A stretch of DNA of 64,000 nt from Apis mellifera (taxonomy: Eukaryota; Arthropoda; Insecta; Hymenoptera; Apidae): assembly GCF_003254395.2 (NCBI RefSeq), contig NC_037639.1, forward strand, positions 5,415,001-5,479,000, written 5' to 3'. Of this stretch, positions 1-10,629 are shown one piece after another (within the stretch, counting starts at the first letter, position 1; the number at the start of each line of letters is the position of its first letter). The notes below the pieces were generated by a model. The model made no database searches. It was not told the origin of the DNA and saw only the letters and a list, made by a program, of their open reading frames with translations. Made by a program: the position numbers and the translations under genes.

Positions 1-1218
1 GAATTCTGGTATATTTATTCTTCCGTTCAATATTGGATAAATTTCGAATCCCTCTACTGATATTTCACCGAGGTTGCATCATAGCTTTAACGTATATTAA
101 AAAGATATATATCACAGCATTCGATTACATTTCATCATTTCGTAAAATTCAGCAATAACTTGAGATTTCGAAGGGAAAAAAAAAAGAGAGAGAATCGTTA
201 TTTCCAATACTTCACATTCTTCCATTCATAAAACTCATTGGAAATTATACGAGAGAGAGTTTAATCGCTGCGATTCATAAAGCTGACCTAAAATATATCT
301 CTCGGCGCACTTGAAATATTCCTTTCATTAAATCAACCGTAAGGACCGTGGTTTAAATGAAGTGATTAAAAGACACGGTGAGTCGAGATCTACGAATATA
401 TTCCCCGGAATATAGAATGTCCAGAAGAAACTGTACACCTCAGAGGCGATACTTTAGATGAAAAGCTCTAGATACGAAGGAGCCTCGGGGTCTCGAATAA
501 TTCGCATCGGAATCTACGGATAATGGGCTCTGATAGTAATCAAGGTACAATGATTTTCATGCAATTTTACGGATTTTCGTGATGCAGGCATCGATTATCC
601 TCGACGATCGTTCGAAATTACAGTTGAAAATAATCACAAGTAATTATTATGATTCCAGCCAAGATCTAGAACTAGAAATTTAAACATTAAAAAAATTACC
701 ACTCGAGATTCTCCATCTATTTTTGCACATCCTTGCGTTTGCTCCATGAATTTTGATACCCTCATCATACTTTCTTAATCTAGGAAATCTTATATTTTCT
801 ATTTTCTAACGTTCTGTTTGCCAATCAAATATATTAATACAATGATATATTTTATATTTTGTTACATAATTGTTAATATTTCATAAAAAAGAGAAAAAGA
901 AATCACCTTATCCTTTCCTCTCGAACATATCACACCTATCGCACTTATCACGAGAAATAAATCGCCTCTCCATTTGTAACCATTCAAAAGATGAAAGAGC
1001 ACCGATGTTTCGGATAAATGCGAAACGCTACTTAATTACGCCTCGCTCATAAATTACAAGTAGTGGAAATTCGGCCTTTTGATCGGCAATTTGACGGTTA
1101 TTCTACCCGCCACGGAAGATATTTCTTCTTTAATGTTCCAATTGTGGCGCGACAACCATCGTGAACGCCCCTTTACATTCAATTACTCGTTAACACGAAT
1201 TCCACACGGCTGAGAAAT
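1..1218. other. No gene seen
   Basis: AT-rich DNA with dense stops in all frames. A consensus donor-like GTGAGT occurs at 378 but without a convincing exon before it. Confidence 0.6.
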
Positions 1219-1274
1219 GAAATGGCTTTGGTCACGGTGTTTCTAATCGTTCTTTGCTCGAAGAACTTGCTCCA

Positions 1275-1709
1275 ATGTTTGCTCGCCTGGCTTTTATAGC
1301 CGTTTCATCAGTTACCAGTCACCCGTTGCTTCCGTCGATTTTGTATTATGTATATTCCCTCTCTCGGGGTTGCATTAATCACGTTGATAGCTCCTCGACA
1401 ATACGCCAATATCGACTACGTTACGTACATAAAATTAAGATTGTTTGTTTTGTAATTGCTTCCTCTGCTGTTGTACACGTATCGAAAACAACCAATGCCC
1501 ATTTTTGCGAATCGAAACGAAGATATTATTTAATTAATCATTGGAATATTCGATTCAATGTCCATTGTCGAAATTATCCTTCTCAGCTACATATATTCAT
1601 ATACCATTTATACGATATTAATAATATTCCACAAACTAATTCAAATCAAGTGTTATTTATTTTTTTAAATTATACTTTCAAAAGCGTCGATCTTCGCTTT
1701 CTCGATTAA
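1275..1709 (+). CDS. Hypothetical ORF, 144 aa
   Basis: The frame is open from about 1219 and contains an ATG at 1275. It runs 144 codons to TAA at 1707-1709 in AT-rich DNA, where a run of this length is uncommon. The N-terminus (MFARLAFIAVSSVTSHPLLP) could pass for a signal peptide. The rest is rich in Tyr, His, Asn and Ile with four scattered cysteines and no recognised domain. Position-specific G bias is slight. A pyrimidine-rich acceptor-like site follows at 1724. It is unrecognised and may be chance. Confidence 0.17.
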   Translation: MFARLAFIAVSSVTSHPLLPSILYYVYSLSRGCINHVDSSSTIRQYRLRYVHKIKIVCFVIASSAVVHVSKTTNAHFCESKRRYYLINHWNIRFNVHCRNYPSQLHIFIYHLYDINNIPQTNSNQVLFIFLNYTFKSVDLRFLD

Positions 1710-1724
1710 CTCTATAATTTTCAG

Positions 1725-1853
1725 GCAGTGCAATTATTTCGCCGAGGAGAGAAACGCTCTTGTCTCCGTCCAAGTAGCCTCCAAGTTTCTCGGAACACAT
1801 CCAACGGCTACTTGGATGAAAACACAACGATCGGATCTCGCGGCAATTTGCAC
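1725..1853 (+). other. Acceptor-led open segment with hairpin
   Basis: TTAACTCTATAATTTTCAG precedes 1725, and the frame is open to a GTGAGC donor-like site at 1854. Positional G does not favour a coding reading. The segment contains the hairpin described separately, so it may be an untranslated or non-coding RNA exon if it is transcribed at all. Confidence 0.12.
1767..1818 (+). other. 13-bp hairpin, 26-nt loop
   Basis: CGTCCAAGTAGCC (1767-1779) pairs with GGCTACTTGGATG (1806-1818) over 13 consecutive positions, one of them G-U. The stem is too short for a standard animal microRNA precursor. Confidence 0.45.
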
Positions 1854-1859
1854 GTGAGC

Positions 1860-3397
1860 GTTTCAATAGACACGTCGATGCCGGTATGCGCATTGTGGGC
1901 CGAGATTCAGTCGCATTCCTTGCACAACCGGCAATTTAAACGATTGATATAATGTGACGGGCGTAATTTACCAAGAATCAATCGCGAGTGTCAACGTGTA
2001 ACCACGCTCTCTCTCTCTTTCTCTCAGAATAAAGAGGTTGGGAAAAATCGGATCGTCGGAGGATGTTGGTACTTTCGACTCGCGCGAGTATTGATTTCCT
2101 GCATGGTTGATTTTCGATAATACGCATACGAGTCGCTTTCTTGATAGATAGATATTTATTATTTTTTTCATAACCGTAGTACGAAGTATAGATAGAAAGT
2201 AAATGTGTAACTAAGAGAAATAAAAAAAGAAGTAGCGAAAATTGAAACGAAAGTTGAATCAAATGTTGGAAATAAACATTTATCTGAACGTGGAATTTTC
2301 TCAAAGTGGATATTTGCTCGTAATATGTGTATCAATTTCTTTTTTCGTAGAAACATGGTAGAAAGTATGTTACGATAGAAAGCATGCGAGGGAGAAAAAT
2401 ATAGAAATGAAAGTAAAATTGAAAAAGAAGGTAGAGGATTGAATTTTCAATGGATCAAATATATATATATATATATATATATCATTGGAACGATGATTAA
2501 ATTTATACGTCTGTCTGTATACTTTGTATTAATTACTTATCGATTTAAGTAATCGCGGTCTTTGAACGGCTGCATCATTGAAACTGTTTAAGAAAGATTC
2601 CTCTGGTAGACGCCAAGTAAGACGATAATAAATCAATTGCGCCAAAGTCGATTATTAATAATTGCCAATGATGTGTTTATCACTCGCTGTATTGATCAAT
2701 AAATCAATACTTAATTCCGAGAACTTCTGTCAGTATCATAATTTTAATTTTAATTCAACTCTAACGAACAATTCCCCTTATAACTCTCATTAATCGTTTC
2801 TTATCTCTCTCTCTCTCTTATTGAATTCAACGTGTCGACAATTTTTATCGCGTTTTATCGCTCTAATTTATCTCAATAAGCACTTCCACTTTCAAGAATT
2901 CCACCGATAAATTCCATCGGGGAAAAGAAAAATTGTTACAACGTGAAAGTATCCAATCCATTTACGATTCAGATATATGTGCGCGCTCTGTGAATTCGAA
3001 CTTGTCTTCAAAATATACATACGTATATATATATATTTGCGGAGTGAATTGAATTGAAATAGCAAACAAAGAATATTCAAAGATCTAGAACCAGATTGAG
3101 TTCTCGGTTAAAAGGAAAACTCTTTGTAAATGGTGACTTCGAGACGGGATTGGATAGAGATATAACGAGTATTGCGAATCAAATTATAGATTTAAAACGA
3201 GAGCGTACTGATGGAAGTTGCATTGAATTCTACGGAGTGCGAGGAAATAGGTGGATGATTAAAACAAGAAATACCTGAACTCAAGATTAAGATATAAATC
3301 TGCACAAAGAAATTGTTTTCTTCTTGATTTATCTATGAATAAAAATTGTTCATATACCTCTTATAATTATAACCTTTCAATTATTTTTATCTTAGTC
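1860..3397. other. No gene seen
   Basis: AT-rich spacer with one AT microsatellite. A 70-codon open stretch ending near 3278 has no ATG start and no positional codon bias. Confidence 0.55.
2459..2482. repeat. AT microsatellite
   Basis: Twelve AT units in AT-rich DNA. Confidence 0.85.
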
Positions 3398-3637
3398 TCA
3401 TTGAGGGATAAAATACCATTGAGTTTTAAAAATAGATCATCGAGGGATATATATATTATTAGAGGTTGAACCATTGGGAGACAGAGGATTGGACTAGTTA
3501 GACTATTAAAAGCTGGAATACCTAAGGCTAAACTTGGAGGCTAGAGTCAGAATGAACGACTTAAATCATTGAAGATTAGTCATTCAGGATTAATTAAGCT
3601 AGATCATTAAGAGGAAGTCAAATCATTAAGGAAATTA
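3398..3637. repeat. Degenerate TCATTNAGG(R)NTA repeat
   Basis: At least six spaced copies of a related motif are visible: TCATTGAGGGATA (3398), TCATCGAGGGATA (3437), TCATTGAAGATTAG (3566), TCATTCAGGATTA (3580), TCATTAAGAGGAAG (3604) and TCATTAAGGAAATTA (3623). Weaker versions begin CCATTG at 3417 and 3471. Spacing is irregular, so this is not a simple microsatellite. It lies in purine-rich, stop-filled DNA. Confidence 0.5.
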
Positions 3638-3743
3638 AATTCCAGTAACCTGAGAACTTTATCACGAGAATATAGTGAACTGCTCGACTTCTCTTTCCTA
3701 ATTCTTTTCCTGACCCTTTCTTCTCCTCTCTCTCTCTTTCTAG

Positions 3744-3834
3744 CCACGTGCTCCAATTCGAAACGTGGAGAAAAATACTGTACTGCGGTGTAACTCGAGA
3801 GAATCGTGTGCATTTTTACACACGTGGCAAGTAC
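3744..3834 (+). other. Candidate internal exon (91 bp)
   Basis: A CTGAC branch-like word and a long pyrimidine tract ending TTTCTAG precede 3744, and a consensus donor GTAAGT follows at 3835. Two frames are open through all 91 bases, and neither shows a clear codon bias. One of them has a C...W spacing of twelve residues after NVEKNTVLRC that loosely recalls an Ig strand, but this is too weak to name a domain. The segment is bounded by the inverted words GCCACGTG and CACGTGGC (3743-3750, 3821-3828). No partner exon was found. Confidence 0.18.
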
Positions 3835-3839
3835 GTAAG

Positions 3840-6800
3840 TGCGAACGAGCCTCGGCCACGTTATTACACAGGTAATACACCTGTTACTATACCGCGTTGC
3901 GTAAGCCTCTTCAGAGGCGAACCCTCGGCTCAAACTGGCCGCAAAGAATTCCGAGTACTTTCACTCGAGATGGTGTCGCGCGTGATACACACACACACAC
4001 GCATAACGTTCAATGGTATACGATGAGATCGAAGAAAAATATTTTATCGCATACCATAGAAAATGGGTAAAATTCGAGGGAGATTAATCTTGGAAAAATT
4101 ATTGCACGATGGGAATGGAAACACGACTTCGAGGTCTCGATTGTTCGATGATAGCTCAACGTTTATCTGAAGATGAATGTTCATCTTCGAGGCAATTAAG
4201 TAATTAAAGATTTGGAGTTTTGGAGATATAGTTGTATTTAGTTTACACTCGTTGAAATTTTAAAATCGTTTATCGGGATGTAATAAATTATAAATTGAAC
4301 GGAATGATATCGATTTATTGTTCCTTGAAGATCGATGCTATTTGAAAAATAATAATTATCTTGATATTAAAATTAAATTATTACGATACAATCATATTGT
4401 AAATAAATATTTTATATACGATTCGTGTAGCAAATTGTAACTCGGTGAGTAATCACGATCGAAATCCATGATCGAAAGTGAAACACCTGACACGGTTTTC
4501 AGATTGAGGCCCGAGAAGGAACGAGATAAATAGGATATTTATCGACGCAGGTTTAAAGTACAGATATATGTTGTATACGTGTATCTCGATTTGTAAATCG
4601 ATGAATAATCGGTGAAAAGATTTTTTAAAAATAGAAAAAAGGGGGGGAAGAAAGAAATAAATAAATTTATACGTGGCACGAAACGGAACTGTATGAGTAA
4701 TCTGAACCTATCGTTGATTCGACTACAAATTATCGGACGTGTACACACGATAAACTAAATCACGATCAGAAAATTTTATGACCAATCGCTTTAAAGAAAC
4801 GCACTCTTAAACGAATATGTATATTTTATCTCGAGTGTTGGCAATACAATTAACCATTGTGATTACCTGTAATAATATTTATCCATTTTATTTCTATATT
4901 CATTTCACTATCGTATATTTATACCGATCAATAAAATATCTTTATCCTAGTAAATATCGATAACTTTTATTCGAACAGACAAATTTATTTCCGAAAAGTT
5001 CGTTTTAAGATAAATTTGTACGTAAAAGAAAATCTTCGTCTTCGAAATGTACTATTTTACGCGACATTAAACAAATCTTATCTTAAAAATAAATGTCGCA
5101 AAATCACCATAAAGTAAAGTAAATCGTGGAAATAATAATATTCGATGAATTATTAATGTATAAAAAAATTTTTCCTCCAGATAGCAATCGAAAAAGGAAA
5201 AAATTAAACAATCGTAGCACATTCTTCCAATTAATCCTCAACAAAAAGATCCTCCACATCGATCGTGGTTATTTGTTCCATCGTCCAAGAAAATTTCCTC
5301 GAAGACGATGCATTAAAACACGGTAAGTGGCAATTTGCTTGAAGCAACTAAGTTTCCAACTAACTCGCTCTGCTTTCCTTCGCATTGCCACTCGTTCCTC
5401 AGTTACGCCTTCATTATTTCGAACAAAAGAAATAAAAAAGAAAGAGAGAGAGAGGGAGAGAGAGAAACGTTTCTCGCATTCTAGTAAATCGGTGGCCATC
5501 TTTACACGTTTCTATTGAACATGACATAACCCGTACTACGAAGTTTCTTCGACTTTCCCCGACCCTTCCCCCCAAGTCAAATGGCCGCGCCACGTCTATA
5601 ATTTTTGATATTACATACCATGGTTCGAGGCAACAGATGTTCCACCGTAAGTCAAACCGCTATTTACATAATACATTTCTCCCTGTTAAAACGTTGGACC
5701 GTCCACCTGTGATCGAATAACGATAAAAGCGAAAAATCGAGTTTATTAAAAACCCGGTTGTTTTTTTTTTTTTTTTTTAAGTTAGAAAATAATTCTGTGG
5801 AAATGGAAAAGAAAGAAAAAAAATGATGGAACGATTTCTTGTTACTGAAAAATATGTTTTCACAAACGAAACGTTTTTATTTCATTTTATTTGTCGCAAG
5901 AATTTCTGAAATAATTCGGAATTCGAATTAATTGGAATCGATAACAAGATCTGATTCCGATAGAAAAAGTACACGAGGCTGCATAAAATATCTGCGAGTA
6001 AAGAAAGGGGATCCCTTGTCTTTTGTCACTATTCCGCATGCATAATTAAAGTTTTCCACTCGGCCGATCTTTCCGGTGACCTATATCTCAATATGGCATG
6101 AATTATTAAACTTCTTCCAAATTCTATGCGCCTATCTAATTATATTGAAATTATGTGTGAACTTGCCAACAAAAAATAGTTTATTTGCAAATAGAAAATC
6201 TTTTTATAGTATTCGCAATATTCAAAAATCGTTCCATTTAAAATTATTTTTCTCTGGAATTTAAACTGGAATTTATCATTTCACTTATTTCTTTCTTTCT
6301 TTCTCTTCAAAATACTTGAGGGATACACTCGTGCCCATCACTATCTATACGTATAATTAATTTATCATTTCTCGCTCAAATGAAACGATAAAAATAAAGG
6401 ATGGAAAAGGTTGTTAGCCACACTTGATAAAGTGAAATTATTGTCTCGCGTAGGTTGGAATAACCTACACGTTACACGCCAACTTAATCTTATGTGACTG
6501 GTGAATATGAGATGCACGGTGAAAACTTAGCTAACGACATCGGTTATCCGACAGAACTATTTTCTCCCTGTCTTGTTACAAGATCTGTCGTAAGATAATA
6601 TTTCCATACTAGTTTTTTTACAAAATAAAGGTTTCTTATTCTTTGGTATAGCTCGAATCATAGTAGGCAGAGATTGTGCGAAATGGACAATGAGAAAATT
6701 CCTCTTGAAGCAAAATAATAGTAAAGAAGAAAGTGATACGTGCATTTAATTCATATCATATAATTTTTTTCCACTTCATAATTGATATTTTTTTACTCTA

Positions 6801-6920
6801 TCCTATTGATCCAAAGTGAAAGGAAGTAAGTATGAAGAATTGGCAATGAAAGATTAAATCCTGAAAACGATAAATTCACGAAATACCAATCTTTAGCAAG
6901 CTTTGAATTCCTTCCTTCAT
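3840..6920. other. No gene seen
   Basis: AT-rich. Isolated consensus donors occur at 4445 (GTGAGT) and 5323 (GTAAGT), and an acceptor-like TTTTCAG at 4501. None can be assembled into a supported gene. Confidence 0.55.
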
Positions 6921-6950
6921 TTTTGCCAATCTATTATCTCTTCTTTCTAG

Positions 6951-7117
6951 GAGCCAACTACCCTCCAGTTTCTATCCCGTCGAGCACACAAGAAACAATC
7001 CGTTTAAAGTGCTCCAACGTTGAGTCAGCTTCTCTCTTCCTTTCTTTCGCTTCGAAACTAAAAATTCGCAAAGAATTTCAACATTTACTTGCAGTAGCCA
7101 GTTCGACCGTGAATTGA
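6951..7117 (+). other. Candidate 3'-terminal exon
   Basis: A pyrimidine tract ending CTTCTTTCTAG is followed by a frame open for 55 codons to TGA 7115-7117. G is commoner at codon position 1 (about 24 percent) than at 2 or 3 (about 11 and 13 percent) by hand count. The translation contains IPSSTQETIRLKCSN and then a basic stretch, and no family is recognised. An AATAAA occurs about 400 bases downstream. No upstream exon was identified. Confidence 0.15.
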
Positions 7118-10100
7118 ATTCGTGTTACGACATCGCGCAATTTTTCCTTTCGCCTGGAATTACGCGCGCTCTTCGAAGCTGATTCGGATCGTGAAAGCTC
7201 GAACGCGATGAAATTATCCATAAATGTACATCTATATATATACAAGGTGGAAAAAAATAATGGACATAGAGGACGTAATGTTTAATCAATTAATTTTGCA
7301 TTAATTTCTTCTTATTTTTTCCACGATACAATCTTTCGCCAATTTCTTTCCGAGCAAAATATTAAAAATTTGTTTCAATTTTTATTTCATTACAAAAGGA
7401 ATCCATCTTTCACTCGTGATAAAATGTTTACTTCTATATATCATCCATTATCTTCTTTTTTTCTTTTTTTGCAATTTCTATCCGTGGTTTAAAGAGTCTT
7501 TTTTTGCACGCGGATCAAGGCAATAAACTCTTGAATCATACATGAAGGAACGTGGAGTTTACTTTCGCGTGTTAAAACTCTCGATCGTACGTTAACAAGC
7601 CTTAATCGTCGGCTAATTACTTCAAATTTCGTAATTAAAGAATTTCTAATCAGATTCGTTGCGTGATGTTCATTCTACGGTATATATGTACATACACGAA
7701 GAAAGAAAGAATTATTTTTTTTAAATGTTGTTAGTTTACAGTTGAAAGTGATCGAACGGGTATTGGGCAGGTTTTTCATTGAAGGATTATTATGTGTAAT
7801 GAAATGGTGAATGTTCAGAATTGAATGAAGCGTTAGTTTGAAAAATAAACACTCACAGATTCACGATTCACATAATTAAGTATCGTTTTACATGTATTAG
7901 AATATATAACCTTTGCATTCAATGGCTTCCTTTTTCGTCTCGAATTCTATTAATCGATCCTATTGTCTTGAGAATGTAGGAACACAGAGATTGCCAACGA
8001 TTTCGCAATTCTAACATTCTTATTAATATTTCATCGAACGTATGTATCATGCTGCTTCTGTTAAATATTTTTCATTCAATTTGCCAATAAACTCTACAAT
8101 CCTCCATATAATTCTTTAACGTTCTTCCTTAACTATTATGCAATTATATCTATTTATTCTTTCAGATCAAACAAAACAGCAAAGAAGAATTTGAAAATTT
8201 AAAATATGAACAAGAATTTATTTCTGATCGAACGTATCGTTCTACTCTTCTTTCCTCGAAAGAATAAAAAAGAAATGGATCACAGAGAATATTGTTACAC
8301 GGAGATAGGATCTATTATATCGATCGCGAACCAGGTTTTTCAGGAGTGGCCACGAAGTCCGAGCTGGGCTAATTCGGTCGCTCGGCTCAAATCGCGTTTG
8401 CCCGGTTTAATCGGTTGAAAATCACAGCGCGCTCAGACGCGAGAGAAAACCGAGGCCTTCTAAACGCCAACTTAATTCCTAGAGAACCGACTGTAATTAG
8501 ACGGTCGAGTTGACTTTTTGCCTGGGGAGCGCGTGAAACGTTCGCGCTCGAAAAGCTGCAAGAGGAGAAAGCTGCACCCAGAAGTTCAGGGAGGGGAGAT
8601 GAGGCTTCGTTAAAAAAGTTCAACGCGAGCTTAGATGCCTCTTGTTCCCTTTACTTTGACGCAGTTTCGCGGAATTATCGTTGAAAGTAACGGGTATGTT
8701 GCTTTGTGCACGTTTTTGAACAGAATATATTTGGCGAAATAGAAAGTGATAATGAATAAATGTGCGGAAAATTTGCGAATAATTAGTTCTTTTTTGAGAA
8801 TCGTGTAATTTTTTACCTTTGAATACCTTTGAAAATATTTGTATCGTTAAGGGAAAATCGATCTCGTAAAGATGAAGAATAATCAAAGTCGAATAATGTT
8901 ATCAAGTAAAAAAAAGAAGAAGAAGAAGAAGAAAAATGAAAGTTACTCTGCATAAGTTTAACGATGATTAGAACAAGAATTCGACTTAGAAAATACGAGA
9001 AGAAGGTATAGGATTTTTCGAAATATTGAATTTTTCCCTCTGAAATTTTTTCTCGCGTGCGCGAATTCATTATCGGGATATCATAAAGGATATTGCAAGT
9101 GGAAAGAAATCGAATAGGAATTCCGAAAGTTAAAATAAAATAAGAATGTTACGCGGATCTTTATTTTATTGCTATCCAAACATTTCAATCATCCATATAA
9201 CTCGATGATCAACGAAACGGTGAATGGACATAAAACGACGAGACGCTACCGTATGCGTCAGTAACAAATGCATAAAATTTAAATGGGCATTATCATCGCA
9301 TATTTGGATTCTTGTAACTAGCAGAAGCCAGTAATCAAATACCGGCAAGTCGATAGCTAATATTAAAAATCCTGCTTATAATACATTCTGCTTATACGTC
9401 CCTACATGACTAAGAGGGAGAATTATTCAGATTTTTGTAAAACGATATGAATCCAAATAAAATTTTCTTCTTAAATCTTACGTCCAGTTTGTATCAGTAT
9501 ATACAGATTTAAATATATATATATATATATATTTTTTTTAAATATTATTTTTAGATTATACACGCTGTCACAATCGCGTTAAATGTCATTTTTGTTATTC
9601 CAAAATCCCCTATCGAATAAATTTCATTTCATATATTTTTATCAAATTTAATATACAACCTATAAAAACCATTACATTACATTAACTCGTGCCTTATATC
9701 ATTACGACTTCTATGGTTGTAAAATCGTACAGAAATTAACATCAATAAAATTTTACTTTACATAATATTATATACATAATCCGCCAACTAATCATATTGA
9801 TTATACTTTCATAAAATTGTCATCGTAAAAAGAATTACAACACTCGATTGCTCTAAAATATTGTCATTGAATAAAATTTACAAAATAAGAGTAAAAAATA
9901 ACAGAATATATATTGGATGGATAATAAAAAAATCTTTATGAAAATACATTTCTACTCCTACCAATATCATCAATATTACCTTTCACAAATTATTCCTAAT
10001 AAAATCTCTACCTTCCAAAACTTAAGATACCTTAATTCTTATCATAAAGAATCCCTCCAACTTCCACAATTATCATCACCATTTTTCACTATGAATCTCT

Positions 10101-10160
10101 ACGACAATCTCCTTAATCCCTAATCCCATTTCCAAACCCTCATAGTTCAACCCCCCTCCC
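7118..10160. other. No gene seen
   Basis: AT-rich, with a GC-richer island at about 8380-8640 that holds short open frames on both strands without codon bias. TACAAGGTGG at 7240 faintly resembles the MITE end at 43 kb but has no partner. Confidence 0.55.
9513..9532. repeat. AT microsatellite
   Basis: About ten AT units, followed by a T run. Confidence 0.8.
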
Positions 10161-10169
10161 CCTACCTCT

Positions 10170-10620
10170 CGTTTACCTGTTAGCAGCGGCCACGCGAGGA
10201 TGATAGTCTTTTCGAAGCCATGGAAGCCACTTTTTCCATTCTCTCAAACCCTCGAAGAGGCAGAGCAGCAACACCAGTAAATAAATAATAGAATTTAGCC
10301 AATGAAGGCGGCTCAACGTCGTTGAAATAGGTCCGAGCACTGACCCCACGAGCTTCGATCCGTCGCGAGACCGCGCTTAATTGAACCTCCTTGTGTATAT
10401 ATATGTATCTGTGCACACGCCTATATAAAACGTGGATGCAAGCGCGAGCACAGCGCCCACGTGCAATTTTAATCTATGCGCGTGGCTGCATTCAACACCG
10501 TACGCATGTCGCTAACGCGAAAACATCGAGATGCGATTCCGGTTGTTCCTCGCCACGAGGAAGTCGTTTCGAATTAAGATTCGAGCCGCGTGTTCGAATG
10601 TGAGCGGGTGTACGGTTTTA
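10170..10620. other. GC-richer island
   Basis: A short GC- and CpG-rich segment with a TATA-like word (10422). Overlapping short frames occur on both strands and none is convincing. Confidence 0.5.
10422..10430 (+). promoter_or_regulatory. TATA-box-like TATATAAAA
   Basis: This is a consensus TATA word in a GC-richer island, on the + strand. No initiator consensus or coding exon was found downstream, so function is uncertain. Confidence 0.2.
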
Positions 10621-10629
10621 TTTATTTAT

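Noticed and set aside
3060..3278. Roughly 70-codon open stretch with protein-like composition
   Set aside because: No ATG until its end, no splice sites, and G equally common at codon positions 1 and 2.
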